Below are positions 43,280-54,543 of a stretch of DNA of 64,000 nucleotides, in pieces. The notes below the pieces were generated by a model. It was given only the letters and a program-made list of their open reading frames with translations, did no database searches and was not told where the DNA came from. The stretch comes from Locusta migratoria (taxonomy: Eukaryota > Arthropoda > Insecta > Orthoptera > Acrididae), in contig CM048747.1 in NCBI GenBank assembly GCA_026315105.1, positions 284,297,154 to 284,361,153 on the forward strand. The letters are read 5' to 3'. Positions within the stretch are counted from its first letter, which is position 1. The number at the start of each line of letters is the position of its first letter. Made by a program: the position numbers and the translations under genes.

Positions 43280-45464
43280 GTAATTTTGCTGTCTCAACTC
43301 TTTACTTGAGGTTTAAATGGCATTTACTCAGAGCGCGGCACCATAGGGCTACCATAATACTGAAAAACTCATTATCGTTGCTCTCTAATAATGGTGTGCG
43401 ATCACTTCGGACGCCCAGTATACTTGCACAGTTGACTGGCATGGACAGTATGACGTTTTTAATTATCTCTAGGTGGATATTAGGCCATTCTTCCAATAGT
43501 CGTGCGAGGTGCTGGTCTGACTGCAATGCCTCAACCAAGTGCATCCCAGAGAAGCTCAATTGGCTTTAAGTCCGGTGAATAAGCTGGCCACTCCATTCGT
43601 TCAGTTCCCTCAGCTTCAAGCATTTCCTCTACCGTTGCAGCTCTGTGGGGACGAGCGTTATCGTCTACCAGAAGGAACCCATCACCTATGGCACCTACTT
43701 AGAACTCAATAAAAGATCAAGGGATCTCGGTTCTATGCCTCCGAGCAGACAAAGCTCCATTATGAACGACATTGAGGTCCGTACGTCCGCCAGTACTGAT
43801 TCCTGCCCATACCATCCATCCACCACAACGATTTGGTGATGTTTTCTGCATATAAGTGGTATTGTTCCGAGTTCCATGTTCTATCCCGATGAGGGAACGA
43901 CGATGGTCCAGTTTAACACAAAATTTTGACTCATCTGCGAACAGGATCCGGCACATCTACATCCACATGGGATACTCTGCAAATCACATTTAAGTGCCTG
44001 GGAGAGGGTTCATCGAACCACCATTATACTATTTATCTTCCACCCCATTCTCGAATAGTGTGCAGGAAGAAAGAACACCTGAATCTCTCCGTTCGAGCTC
44101 TGATTTCTCGTATTTTATTCTGATGATCATTTCTACCTATGTAAGTGGGAGTCAACAATATATTTTCGCATTCGGAGGAGAATGTTGGCGACTGGAGTTT
44201 CGTAAGTAGCCCACGCCGCAGCGATAAGCGCCGTTGTTGTAATGATTCCCATGCCAGATCCTGTATCATTTCCGTAACGCTGTCTCCCCTGTATCGTGAC
44301 AATACGAAACGAGCTGCCCTTCTCTGGACTCTTTCGATGTCCTCCGTCAAACCCACCTGATCAGGATCCCACAATGGGCAGCAATACTCCAAAAATGGAC
44401 GGACAAGCGTAGTGTATGCAGTTTCTTTAGTAGTTCTGTTGCATGTTTTAAGGGTTCTGCCAATAAAACGCTGTCTCTGGTTCGCCTTTCCCACGACATT
44501 ATCTACGTGTTCTTTCCAGTTTAAGTCTGGAGTAATGCTAATTCCTAGGTATTTTGTGGAGTTTACGGCCTTCATGTTTGATTGATTTATCTTGTAAACA
44601 AAGTTTAACAGATTTCTTTTCGTACTCATGTGGATGACTTCACACTTCTCATTGTTTAGAGTCAATTGCCTATTTTTACACCATACTGATATCTTATTCA
44701 GATCGTTCTGCAGTTGGTTTTGATCTTCAGATGATTTTACTAGACGGTAAATGATGGCGTCATCTGCTAACAACCTAAGAGAGCTACTTAGATTTTCCCC
44801 TAAATCGTTTATGTAAATAAGCGCCATTCGCTACGACTCCAATCCTGATGTTCCTCCGCCCCGTTTCTGCGGGCTAAACGGTGTCGGGGTTTTAATGGGA
44901 CACACACCATAGGCCTCCGTACGTAGAGGCCACATTCCTGAAGGCGATTTCGGACTGTTTGTGTTGATACTGCGCGTACTGTTGCTGCCTGTAGCGAGCG
45001 TTGCAGCTGAGTTGCTGATGTTACCCGTGGACGACATTGGCGATGTCTTCTTTTAACGGTTCCTATTTTCTGAAATCGCGTCCAGGTCCTGGAAATTACA
45101 CTTTTTGGACACTCCAACAGCTGCAGCCACCTCTCTCCGTGCCTGTTCTGCTTTCAACCTTCCTATGTCTCTCCATGCCATAGCTTCGGGTAAGTCACGA
45201 TGTTGTTGCATTGCACTACCTGCTCACTACACTATCTGAACCCAACTGCTGGAGTAATTCGTTTGGTAGGGTAAACACAAGTCATCACCAACCCACTCTG
45301 CAGCAAGTTTCTCCTATTACCACTACCTCGTTTGCCAAAATGATGTTGTCGCCACTCCGTGGAAACGACTGAAAGACGTCGAAACTTTTTAGTTCATTCT
45401 ACCGGTGACAATACTTCAAAACCGAGTTACCTCAACTAATCCCCTAATTTAGTTGCAAAATTAC
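43280..45464 (-). mobile_element. Tc1-like element, split by a CR1-like LINE
   Basis: Ends share gtaattttgc in inverted orientation (43280-43289 and 45455-45464). The minus strand encodes a Tc1 transposase in order: VISRTWTRFQKIGTVKRRHR (helix-turn-helix), VRNRLQECGLYVRRP, HQDWSRSEWR, the LINE insertion, RILFADESKFCV (a catalytic Asp), GWMVWAGIS, MEWPAYSPDLKPIELLWDAL (catalytic acid) and SMPVNCASILGVR. The LINE sits exactly between EWR and RILF. Removing it leaves about 1.3 kb, plausible for the family. Other frameshifts exist. The same family lies at 53393-54540 in the other orientation. Confidence 0.87.
43954..44821 (-). mobile_element. CR1-like LINE 3' end inside the Tc1
   Basis: A 5'-truncated copy starting at LIYINDLGENLSSSLRLLAD. 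An open frame of about 264 codons contains LADDAIIY (RT catalytic box), KCEVIHMSTKRN, TKYLGISITPDLNWKEHVD, PFLEYCCPLWDPDQ, VQRRAARFVLSRY and a C-terminal IREW tail. The 3' end carries a short gatgtagatg repeat. The frame is unbroken over the kept part, so it is fairly young. Flank duplication is at most two bases. Confidence 0.88.
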
Positions 45465-45771
45465 GTGACTATACGATGTCATCATCATTGATATGCGTAA
45501 AGTACTTGTTTTGGCTTGGTAATAACTTTTATTTTTGATTGGATATCTTTAATTTTTTGTTATGTATATTTCATTCTTAGTTATCTGTTATAGAAATGAT
45601 TATATATATAATGAAAAAATTAAGCGTTTTAATTTAATTGTTTTAATATTTATTTTCTCAATATCTCTTTTAATCATTAGTTCAAATTTAATGAGAATTT
45701 TATTTGATTGAGATGGATTAGGTTTGGTTTCTTATTTAGTAACACTTAGCGCAAATTACCTGACTATATGA
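45455..45771 (+). repeat. Imperfect 21-bp direct repeats around the ND5 fragment
   Basis: gcaaaattacgtgactatac (45455-45474) and gcaaattacctgactatatg (45751-45770) bracket the mitochondrial fragment. The left copy overlaps the Tc1 terminal repeat. Confidence 0.6.
45515..45742 (+). pseudogene. Nuclear copy of mitochondrial ND5 (NUMT)
   Basis: With the invertebrate mitochondrial code (TGA Trp, ATA Met, AGA Ser) the plus strand reads VMTFIFDWISLIF. After a one- or two-base shift it reads VMYISFLVICYSNDYM, then FNLIVLIFIFSISLLIISSN and DWDGLGLVSYLV. These are consecutive segments of NADH dehydrogenase subunit 5, including the highly conserved W-D-G-L-G-L-V-S-Y block. The fragment is about 230 bp of a gene of roughly 1.7 kb. 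The frameshift and changed residues show it is a dead nuclear copy. In the standard code it contains stops. Confidence 0.85.
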
Positions 45772-46167
45772 ATCCAGTGTTTTATAAAGAGTTCACTTCC
45801 AACAAACGTTAAACATTATTTCAAACTTTTGTAAGCTTTTACTCGCTTAAATGTACAGCGTCAAAAATTTAACTTATTTGCATAATAATAAGACGTCTAA
45901 AGGTGTTTCACATATGTGAGTTCGATTATCTGAACAAACTTGGCCTTACTGGCCGTACAACTAAATGAGTAGAGCGCAGAGGAGGACTTGTCTGCCGAGG
46001 TCGGGTAACCGCTCGTGAGAATGTGGCCCATTTCCGCCCTGTCCGACTGATGTTATGATAGCGCCCTCGAAGTTTCCGGCAGTTAAACACTAATTACGCC
46101 AGTAGGAAAGTAACTATACGGCAGGACTGAAAACTGAAAGAAGGTACGTTGTTTCAACAAACTAACT
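45772..46167. other. Unassigned DNA
   Basis: About 400 bp with nothing recognised. Confidence 0.35.
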
Positions 46168-46180
46168 CAAAGTAATCAGA

Positions 46181-46368
46181 AATGTTTGTATAGTCTATGG
46201 GACTTAACTACGGGGTCATCAGTCCCTAAACTTACAAACTACTTAAGAACTACTTACGAACTAGGACGGCACAAATATCCATGCCCGAGGGGGGATTCGA
46301 ACCCCCGACCGTAGTGGCCGTGAAGACCGTGACTGGAGCGCCTTAGTCCCCTCGGCCACCGCGGCCGG
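46181..46368 (-). repeat. SINE-A, full length, 13-bp TSD
   Basis: Common-head subtype, minus strand. Flanked by caaagtaatcaga (46168-46180 and 46369-46381), which is exact. Confidence 0.95.
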
Positions 46369-46381
46369 CAAAGTAATCAGA

Positions 46382-46704
46382 CCCATGTCTCATATAGCGC
46401 TCTTCCGCGATTCACTGTAGTGCTGTATAAATGTGTAACGCTTCCCACTTCGGCTGAACCAACGGATTAATAAACTAGCTGCACGGCGTAATGTAAATAT
46501 ACTCGCGTGAAGAATACTGTATATGTCCATAGAAAAAGTGGAGATGTAGCAGAGCTTACAAGTATTCCTAATAAATACAGTACGTTAATTGTCAGCATCG
46601 AGAGACGAATTAAGTAAGAAGTGAACCTTAGACCCAATGTAAGATGGTGCCTTCTTGGATGAAATCAGTTTTCAGGACACCTTTAACACTCGTACAGAAT
46701 GTTT
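46382..46704. other. Unassigned DNA
   Basis: Nothing recognised. Confidence 0.35.
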
Positions 46705-47157
46705 CAAGAGGAGTGTTCAAATGAGAAGGTACGAAACGATACTGTGCAAAACGACGCTATTCAAAATTTTTCATTATAAAATTTTTTTGAAAAAGTTACG
46801 TTTCTCGAGTTGCTTCACATATTATTAAAAATAAAGTTCTAACAAAATGTCAGTTTGGTTTTCAAAAAAGCCTTACAACTGAAAATGCTATATATACCTT
46901 CACTGATGAAACGTTAAATGCTTTGAATAACCGGAATCACCAGTTGGGATTTTTTGAGCTCTCTCAAAGGTTTTTGATTGTGTAAATCATGGGATTCTTC
47001 TAGATAAACTTAAATATTGTGGTATGAGTGGGACAGTGCACAATACTTAACTGGAAGAGTGCAGAAAGTTTAAATAAGCAGTTCACATTATATAGATGAA
47101 ACAACTAATTCCTCTAACTAGGGAGTTATCAAAAATGGGGTCCCACAAGGTTCGTTC

Positions 47158-48046
47158 TTGGGTCCTTTGCTGTTTTTAATATATATTAATGACTTGCCAT
47201 TCTACATTCATGAAGATGCTAAGTTAGTACTTTTTGCTGATGATAAAAGTATAGCTATCACACCTGACAAACAGGAATTAACTGATGAAATTGTAAATGA
47301 TATCTTTCAGAAAGTTATTAAGTGGTTCTCTACAAATGGACTCTCATTAAACTTTGATAAAATCCAGTATATAGAGTTTCATCCAGTAAATGGCATGACA
47401 CCATTAATAAAAATGTTCAAATGTTTGTATAGCTTATGGGACTTAACTACGGAGTCATCAGTCGACACCATTAATAAATTTAGACTTTGAACGTAAATCT
47501 GTAGCTAAGGTAGAATATCAAAATTTTTAGGTGTTTGCATTGACGAGGGACTGAACTGGAAGAAACATATTGAAGATCTCCTGAAACGTTTGGGTTCAGC
47601 TACTTATGCTATCAGAGTCATTGCAAAATTCGGTGATATACATCTCAATAAATTAGCTTACTACGCCTATTTTCATTCACTGCTTTCATATGGGATCATA
47701 TTCTGAGGCAATTCAACATTGAGTAAAAAAGTATTCATTGCACAAAAGCGTGTAATCAGAATAATTGCTGGAGCATCCTGCAGACATTTATTTAGGGATC
47801 TAGGGAGCTTCACTGTAGCTTCACAATATATATATTCATACATGAAATTTCTTATTAGTAATCCGACCCAATTCAAAAGTAATAGCAGTGTGCGTAGCTA
47901 CAACTCTAGGAGAAAGAATGATATTCACTATTCAAGTTTAAATCTAACTTTGGCTCAGAAAGGGGTGAATTATGCTGCCACAAAAGTCTTTGGTCACTTA
48001 CCAAGTAGCATCAAAAGTCTGACAGATAGCCAATTTAGTATTTAGT
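47158..48046 (+). pseudogene. LINE-J reverse transcriptase C-terminal half
   Basis: Two open stretches (47158-47490 and 47719-48045) hold the RT palm with FADD and the C-terminal QKRVIRIIAG domain. Frameshifts and the SINE tail at 47412-47463 separate them. The F-A-D-D box is intact, but the upstream RT and endonuclease are missing, so the copy cannot act. Confidence 0.82.
47412..47463 (-). repeat. SINE-A tail only (52 bp), 15-bp TSD
   Basis: Only the last 52 bases of SINE-A are present, inside the LINE RT. Flanked by the perfect 15-bp repeat gacaccattaataaa (47397-47411 and 47464-47478). Extreme 5' truncation with a full-length target duplication indicates LINE-type retrotransposition. Confidence 0.92.
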
Positions 48047-48962
48047 ATTTAAAAAGAAATTAAAGGAATTTCTGAATGGCAACTCGTTGTAAACTATAGA
48101 TGAATTTTTAGATAAAACTTAAATAAATAAATGTAATAAAAATCCTTAAAATATTGATTGTCAAGTGTAGACAACATTTACTAAACTGACACGTTCCACA
48201 TCATTACGAAATGTCTTATATATGATCTATGGAACAAGTATTAATCTAACTGTGGTTATAATTTAAGTCTTTATTCAAAAGTAATCACCAGAGGCCTGAG
48301 CTCAACTATCTCACTGTTTAACGAGTCGAAGGTTTCCCTGGTCCCAGAATTCCTGTGGCTGAGAGAAGAGCCAGTTCTCTACTGTGCCCCTCAGTTCCTA
48401 GTTCGAGTTAAAGCGCTTTCGTTTGTGATTTTCTTTTAGCGGACCAAACAGATGGAAGTCACATGGTGGCATGTCCGGACTGTAGGCGGATGTTTAAGCT
48501 GCTCCCACTTGAAATCGGCCAGTACACTTCATGTGACTATGGAGACGTGTGGACGCGCGTTGTCATTGAGTAGAATCACTCCTTCCGTGAACAGCCCAGG
48601 TCGTTTGCTCTTGATGGACTTGCGTAGGCTGCGGAGTGTGTCACAGCACACATCAATGTTAATGGTTTTTCCGTGCTCGAGCAATTCGATGAGTATCGGA
48701 CCACGGACTTCGAAAAAGACGGTGAGCACCAGCTTGCCTAGTGAGGGAACAGTCTTGAATATTTAGGGGTATGTGACGATGCAGTCTACGCGTCCCTAGG
48801 TGTCGCACTACGTTGTCCCAAAGCGCTACATTCAAATATCAATCGGTTTGGTTGTTAAAGACGTTTCGTACCTTTCCATTTGAACAACCATCGTAAATAT
48901 TTCAGGAAGTGGTGGTATAGACGAATTGCAATAAATATACAATAATACATCTGTAATTATAG

Positions 48963-49360
48963 TGTGACATGGACGATAAACAGTGCAGACAGGAAGAGAA
49001 TTGAGGCTTTTGAAATGTGGTACTAGAGAAGAATGCTGAAGATTAGGTGGGTGGATCGCGTAACTAATGAGGAGGTATTGAACAGAATTGGGGAGAAAAG
49101 AAATTTCTGGCATACCCTGACTAAAAGAAGGGATAGATTGGTTAAACACATTCTTAGACATCAAGGAATTGTGAATTTAGCGTTGGAGGGAAGTGTGTGG
49201 GGTAAAAACCGCAGAGGAAGACCATGAGATGGATACAGTAAGCAGATTCAGACAGATGTAGGTTGCCGTTCGTATGTGGAGATGAAGAGGCTTGCTCAGG
49301 ATAGGGTATGGTGGAGAGCTGCATCAAACCAGTCTCCGGACTGAAGACCACAACAACAAC
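48963..49360 (+). mobile_element. RTE/BovB-like 3' fragment
   Basis: It encodes the same C-terminus as the RTE at 35871-38998: RRMLKIRWVDRVTNEEVLNR, EKRNFWHTLTKRRDRL, VKHILRHQGIVNLALEGSVW. It ends in acaacaacaac. Flanked by aattatag (48955-48962 and 49361-49368). 5'-truncated; one stop near the start of the fragment and one after GRP. Confidence 0.9.
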
Positions 49361-49368
49361 AATTATAG

Positions 49369-49664
49369 TCGCGTACAGACATACAGCTGTTCGCATGTAA
49401 CCCAAACAAATTTAAAGCAAACGGAAATGAGGAAATTTTCATTGATTCTTCCGTAAGTTCTTGATAGAACATCACCATACTGCATTAAAAGCACAATTTT
49501 GTGTATGTTTACTTGCATTTAGTTTACCTCTTTTCGGTATACAAGGCCATCTTCAGACTTACTAAAAGCTGTATCTAGGTACTCAATAAAAGTTTGACAC
49601 ATTGTCATTTTTATTGCAATTCGTCTGTGTACCACCTACTAAAATACTGTCGGAAAGGAAGACT
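49369..49664. other. Unassigned DNA
   Basis: Nothing recognised. Confidence 0.35.
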
Positions 49665-49760
49665 TGGACGACGTATGGGGTAGTCGATAAAGTGTTGGAC
49701 TCTGAAGCAAAGGGTGTTCGGTTCGAGGACCACACCAAATGTGCATTTTAGTTTGAATAT
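49665..49760 (+). repeat. tRNA-like segment, probably SINE head
   Basis: ggggtagtcgataaagtgtt (A-box-like) and gttcggttcgaggaccacac (B-box-like) are spaced as in a tRNA, but a stable acceptor stem is not evident. Possibly the head of another SINE. Confidence 0.4.
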
Positions 49761-50700
49761 AGAGTTCTAGCACCTTCAAGATGTAATGATAAATAATTTT
49801 CCAGAAGTTTCTGCTAAGGTATAAAAAAATGGAACTTGTCTTTGCAGTGTGTGTAGTAAATGGAATAAAGGTAAAAAAAAATAAAGGAAAAAAATAATAC
49901 TAAGCATAATAAAACGAAACTGAATATTCGCTTCTGGAAGGACGACAGAAGAGTGATGTCCTCTCGAGGTATCAGGAAATAAACATTCTTCGGTCCCAAA
50001 CTCTCCGCGGGCACATCTTCACGTAGAGAGTTTTTTCTCCGCGTTCTATTCGATTCGGAATTAGTGTCCACTTGAATTGACGTCTCTTACCCGGGTCGAC
50101 CCGGCTGTGGAGGGGAACCTTGATGTGTTGCGTAAGTAATTAGTGAGGTCTGCTGATCATCTGGAAAGTTCTGTAATCCATTCAGCCACAGCGGCATCCA
50201 CACCACAAACTTCAATTCTCTCTCGATGTTCTTATACGTTATTAGTATCAACATTACCGAGGTTGCAACAGCGTAATTGAAACAGTCCTGTCTCTACTTC
50301 AGCGCTGGTATAACATCGCATCTTTGTCCTGCATTTCAAACACTGGCGATGAAAAATTCTTCAACAGGATTCGAACCTGATGCCTCGGAGTGGAGCGTCA
50401 CTATGTGTGTCTACATTAAGAGGGCGCGTCTGCGTAGGTCGATTATGTAATGAAATTGTACAATGCACTGCTTTCTTTACTAGACTGGGGACTACCATAA
50501 TGTGACCAGATTTCTAAAATCAAAAAACGCGATACATACGCGTACAGAAGATTGCGAAACCAAATGTTGGTTTTACCTGCGGCGTCATCCTGTTATCCCT
50601 TAAAGCTTATGCTATATGACGGCCTTGGCGTCACTCACTGACGCAGACATAAACACAAATATTATATTTATGGAATATTCCGTCGGTACTTGGAGGAACA
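49761..50700. other. Mostly unassigned; weak tRNA-like piece
   Basis: No gene recognised. Near 50370-50395 caggattcgaacctgatgcc is a B-box-like sequence on the minus strand, perhaps from an old SINE. Confidence 0.35.
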
Positions 50701-50708
50701 ATGACATA

Positions 50709-51309
50709 TTACAAACTTAAATACGTAGTATTTTTGTTCCACAATTTTTTTTTTTTTTTTTTTTTGTTTGTTATTAGCAGCTTTCGACTTCTTAAGCCAT
50801 CGTCAGATAACTTCGTACTAAACAGATAGTCCACACGTAACACTGAGGTTACGTATACAAAGATGGTTTTTCAAAGATACGTGAATATGAACGTAACGTT
50901 GAGGTTACATATACAAAGATGGTTTTGAAAGACATGTGAATCTGGAAAAAAAATGTTCAAATGTTTGTAGAACTTATGGGACTTAACTACGGGGTTATCA
51001 GTCCCTAAGCTTACAAACTACTTATGAACTAGCTAAGACTAAGGACGGCACAAATATCCATGCCCGAGGGGGGATTCGAAACCCCGACCCTAGTCATGTG
51101 AATCTGAACGTAACGTTGAGTTTACATACACAAAGATGGTTTTTAAAAGATATGTGAATCTTTGAAAAACCATCGTTGTATATGTAACCTCAATTTACGT
51201 GTGGACTATCTATTTAGTACGAAGTTATCTGACGATAGCCTAAGAAGCCGAAAGCTGCTGATAACAAACAATATTGTGGAACAAAAATACTACGTATTTA
51301 AGTTTGTAA
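50709..51309. mobile_element. Foldback MITE with 56-bp core repeats
   Basis: Long inverted arms of about 130 bp: ttacaaacttaaatacgtag, then gtatttttgttccacaa, gcagctttcgacttcttaag and agatagtccacacgtaa at the left, with their reverse complement at the right. The core holds about three copies of a 56-bp unit (gaggttac...caaagatggtttt) starting near 50845, 50901 and 51118, the last displaced by a SINE. A T run at 50745-50765 lies in the left arm only. No coding sequence. I could not fix a target duplication. Confidence 0.8.
50945..51094 (-). repeat. SINE-A, head truncated, 12-bp TSD
   Basis: Minus-strand SINE-A ending soon after the B-box; the first part of the head is missing. Flanked by catgtgaatctg (50933-50944 and 51095-51106). 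It inserted into the core of the foldback MITE. Confidence 0.92.
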
Positions 51310-52672
51310 CAAATATTATACATTAAGTATGGTGAGAAACAAAGCATTGTTCCTCCTCCCTTCCCCACTTCCATCCCTCGCCAACCCTAGAGCTAATGTT
51401 TCGTATTTGATGGTACTCGTATTTACATTTGCTTATCTCGTAATCATTTTATTTTTAGTGTTGTATGATGTGTGCAGAAAGTGAGACTTTTGCATATAAA
51501 AAATTACGACAAGACAAAAAGTATTTAATTGCTGAAACAACGTGAAGCCAACAAGACAAGCAAAAGAAATTGGGTTTTTTTGGGACGGTACAAACTACGT
51601 ATACGGCTATTTAAGTAACTAAAAACGTACCAACTCAACTGCATGGCTAATTCAAAAAGTACTTTGTTTTATAGTTGTTACATGCAAACAAGTAGGCCTT
51701 TTTGACAAACAATTCAGGAGTATGGTTTTTCACATAGATTTTCAAAATAATTAATGCATGAAGTATTCTGAAAGTGAGTATTTCCTTCACAGTTTGAACA
51801 TTTAATTTTTTTAATTTTTTATTTTTGATTTCCATATACCATTTTTAGGGGGAACAGTTTTCTGCAGCAGCATTAGTGTCAGGTTGAGCTAGCAAAAACC
51901 CAGTAATGAGTTTCAAATTTTTCCGCCAGGTATCTTTAGGTGAAAGTAAGTTGAAAATGAGAGAGCAGTTTTTTCCAACTCACTGCACAGTTCTCAGGTA
52001 ATAAATTTTCTCTGCACATATATTTTTACCTTGATTCACTTCCTCAAAAAGCTAATCTTCTTATCTTTGTTTCAAAATATTTTCCTCAAACTCCGGTATT
52101 GTTCTAAGAATTGACTGAGCAGACTTCCAAAGAAGAAGATATATGAGTTGAATGAACCCAGTTAAATGCCTTCAGCATATGAAGCAGGTAGGGCCATTGC
52201 ATGATATGTGAAATGTCCACGAAATCAGATTCATTCAGCATGCCATCTTCTACCAATGAACTCATTAATGACTGAATTTTTATAGTTGCGAAATCTGCAC
52301 GTCATGTGGAAGCATTACGTAGTACCAACCAAAGAACTTAGAAATCGTGCCTTATTCAAGTTTGGATTAAAGCCTATTTTATTTATTGTTTCATTATCAC
52401 CACATTTGTTTCCATTTGATTACGCTGTAAATTAATTTAAAACACGTTATATGCGACGGTTAGCAAAAAACGAGAGTGTACGCCCCGTATTTATATTATC
52501 GGAACAACGGGACACTTGGGCTTTGTAAGGGACAATACGAGACGTCTGGTCACCCTAGACCATTGTTACTTGCTTTTTAGCAAACGCCGCTGCTCTCTGA
52601 TATCAAGCGCAGTCCGTCGGACATTGCATTGTGCGAGGTGGGAGGTGATGCCTGAAATGTAGCATTCTCGGC
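51310..52672. other. AT-rich unassigned DNA
   Basis: A minus-strand frame at 51647-51835 begins MEIKNKKLKKLNVQTVKEIL. The wider minus strand has a few short open runs that could be a decayed transposase, but no motif is certain. Confidence 0.35.
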
Positions 52673-52684
52673 ACACTCTTGATT

Positions 52685-52876
52685 GCCGGCCGCGGTGGCC
52701 GAGGTGACTGAGGCGCTCCAGTCACGGTCAGCACGGCCACTACGGTCGGGGGTTCGAATCCCCCCTCGGGCATGGATATTTGTGCCGTCCTAGTTCGTAA
52801 GTAGTTCATAAGTAGTTTGTAAGTTTAGGGACTGATAACCCCGTAGTTAAGTCCCATAAGCTTAACAAACATTTGA
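52685..52876 (+). repeat. SINE-A, full length, 12-bp TSD
   Basis: Common-head subtype. Flanked by acactcttgatt (52673-52684 and 52877-52888), exact. Confidence 0.95.
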
Positions 52877-52888
52877 ACACTCTTGATT

Positions 52889-53392
52889 ATGAATCTTGGA
52901 ATATTGGATTCTCTGACGATTTACGAAATGGAATATCCTATGCCCCTGAAACTGCCATTCTGCGTTAAAAGTCTTTTAATTCCGTCCGTGCGGTCACAAT
53001 CACTTCGGAAACCTTTCCCCATCAATCACCGAAGTATGAGAGACGGCTGTGACAACGCACCGCCCTTTTATAACTAGTGTAAATGGCAATACCTTACGTG
53101 CATATAGCTATCACATGACTTTCGTCTCCACGTTGTCAATCCAATTGACATGTTCCACATCCACGAAGATCTCCTCAATACGGACCTACGGGACGTACAG
53201 CTAATATAATCTCTAATCTGAAACTATTGCTCAATTCATTTTATCGCTGTATTTAAACGTGAAACATACATTAAAAATAGTATGAGTTGGTAAATTTAAT
53301 GTTTCCGTCTGGCTTCTACTGAACTATAATAATCCGGTTTTTGCCTACAACCATTTAAGGATAGGGTCACCTGTATGTACATTTTAACCTAG
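52889..53392. other. Unassigned, with a LINE-J-like tail
   Basis: 53143-53222 (caattgacatgttccacatc, ending gctaatataatctctaatct) resembles the LINE-J 3' end at 48183-48248. The rest is unassigned. Confidence 0.45.
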
Positions 53393-54540
53393 AAAAATAC
53401 ACTGGTCAAAACAATTAGGGTATCAATTGAAATGTCTAGGTTCTAAAGTATTGTCATTGGCAGAATGAACTAAAATGGTTCGACGTCTTTCTGTGTCGGT
53501 TCTACGGAGTGCAGAAACGACTTTACGGCAACAGAAATTTGCTGCAGACGGGGTTGGCGTTGACTTGTGATTACCAAACGAATTACACAAGCACTTGGGT
53601 TCAGATAGTGTAGTGAGTAGATAGTGCAGTGCAACAACGACGTGACTTAACCGAAGCTATGGCATGGAGAGCCATAGGGATGTTGGAAGCGGACAGACAC
53701 AGAGGGAGGTGGCTGCAGCTATTGGTGTGTCCCAACGAGTAATTTCCAGGACCTGGACGCGATTTCAGACAACAGGAACCGTTAAAAGAAGCAAGGCCAA
53801 GGTCGTCCACGGGTAAAACCAGCAAGAGATGACCGTTATCTCCGGTTACCAGCCCGTCGAAACAGGAGGCTGAATGCGACTGAGCTTAAACGCCACCCCC
53901 AGGCAGCAATAAGATGCGCAGTGTCAACATGAACAGTCCGAAATCGCCTTCTGGAATGTGACTTCTACACATGGAGGACTACAATGTGTGTCCCATTAAA
54001 ATCACGACACCGATAAGTCCGCAGAAACGGGGCAGAGGAACAACAGGATTCTGTAAACAGATGAGTCAAGATTTGCTGTTCAGCAAGACAATCGTCGTTC
54101 CCTTATCTGGAGAGAACGTGGAACACTGAACAATCCTGCTTATGTGCAGGAAACATCACCATATCATGGTGGTAGACGGATGGTGTGGGCAAGAATCAGT
54201 ACTGGCGGTCGTACGGACCTCTTTGTGGCTCAGAATGGAGCTTTGACTGCTTAGAGGTATAATTCTGAGATCCTTGGACTTTTTTGTGCCCTATGCTGCT
54301 GCCATAGGAGATGCATTCTTTCAGGTGCACCTTGACGATCGTCCCCACAGACCTGCACTGATGGACAATATGCTTGAAGCTGAAGGAATTGATCGAATGG
54401 AGTGGCCAGCTTGTTCGCCAGACTTAAACCCGATTGAGCGTGTTGGGCAGACACATTGCAGCCAGAGTAGCACCTCCCAAAACGGTTGTAGAGCTGGATA
54501 TTGAACTCATGGAAGAATGGACTAATATCCACCAAGAGCT
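53393..54540 (+). mobile_element. Tc1-like element, second copy, opposite orientation
   Basis: Same family as 43280-45464: actggtcaaaacaattaggg at the start, then gaactaaaatggttcgacg. Transposase pieces: GVSQRVISRTWTRFQTTGTV, VRNRLLECDFYTWRTTM, VNRTDESRFAVQQDNRRSLI, GGRRMVWARISTGGRTDLFV and MEWPACSPDLNPIERV, in several frames. The ...YN repeat after GLTA and the broken start show decay. No LINE lies inside this copy, so it serves as the empty-site comparison. Confidence 0.85.
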
Positions 54541-54543
54541 ATA

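Larger units (their letters stand above)
46747..48248 (+). mobile_element. LINE-J copy 2, 5'-truncated
   Basis: A 1502-bp LINE 3' half flanked by actgtg (46741-46746 and 48249-48254), a short target duplication inside the mariner. Coding part: [30 protein letters not shown] (RT box A after a shift), PLLFLIYINDLPF, LVLFADDKSIAI (catalytic box) and WFSTNGLSLNFDKIQYIEF. After a 52-bp SINE insertion come SYGIIF, QKRVIRIIAGASCRHLFRDL and GVNYAATKVFGHLPSSIKSL. The 3' end has tctatggaacaagtattaat. Several stops. I place it near the Jockey/CR1 group. Confidence 0.85.
46705..48886 (-). mobile_element. mariner element, split by LINE-J copy 2
   Basis: The left terminus gtgttcaaatgagaaggtac (46705) and the right terminus, reversed, tgttcaaatggaaaggtacg (ending about 48860) are inverted repeats. 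Between them the minus strand carries transposase pieces: GVILLNDNARPHVSIV (second catalytic Asp block) and ETFDSLNSEIVELRPLVITF (C-terminus). A LINE interrupts it at 46747-48248. The related fragment at 10769-10960 reads straight across this point, confirming the insertion. About 680 bp of mariner remain, so it is internally deleted. Confidence 0.75.

Noticed and set aside
45515..45742. A membrane protein gene
   Set aside because: Only sensible with the mitochondrial code, with a frameshift and no start or end; it is a nuclear mitochondrial fragment.
51647..51835. A hAT transposase fragment
   Set aside because: The short Lys-rich frame has no motif I can match with confidence.
52603..52809. 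Minus-strand open frame with GGFEPPTV and GAPQSPRPPRP
   Set aside because: It is the translated antisense of a SINE-A head; similar frames recur at other SINE copies (11841-11960, 59436-59500).
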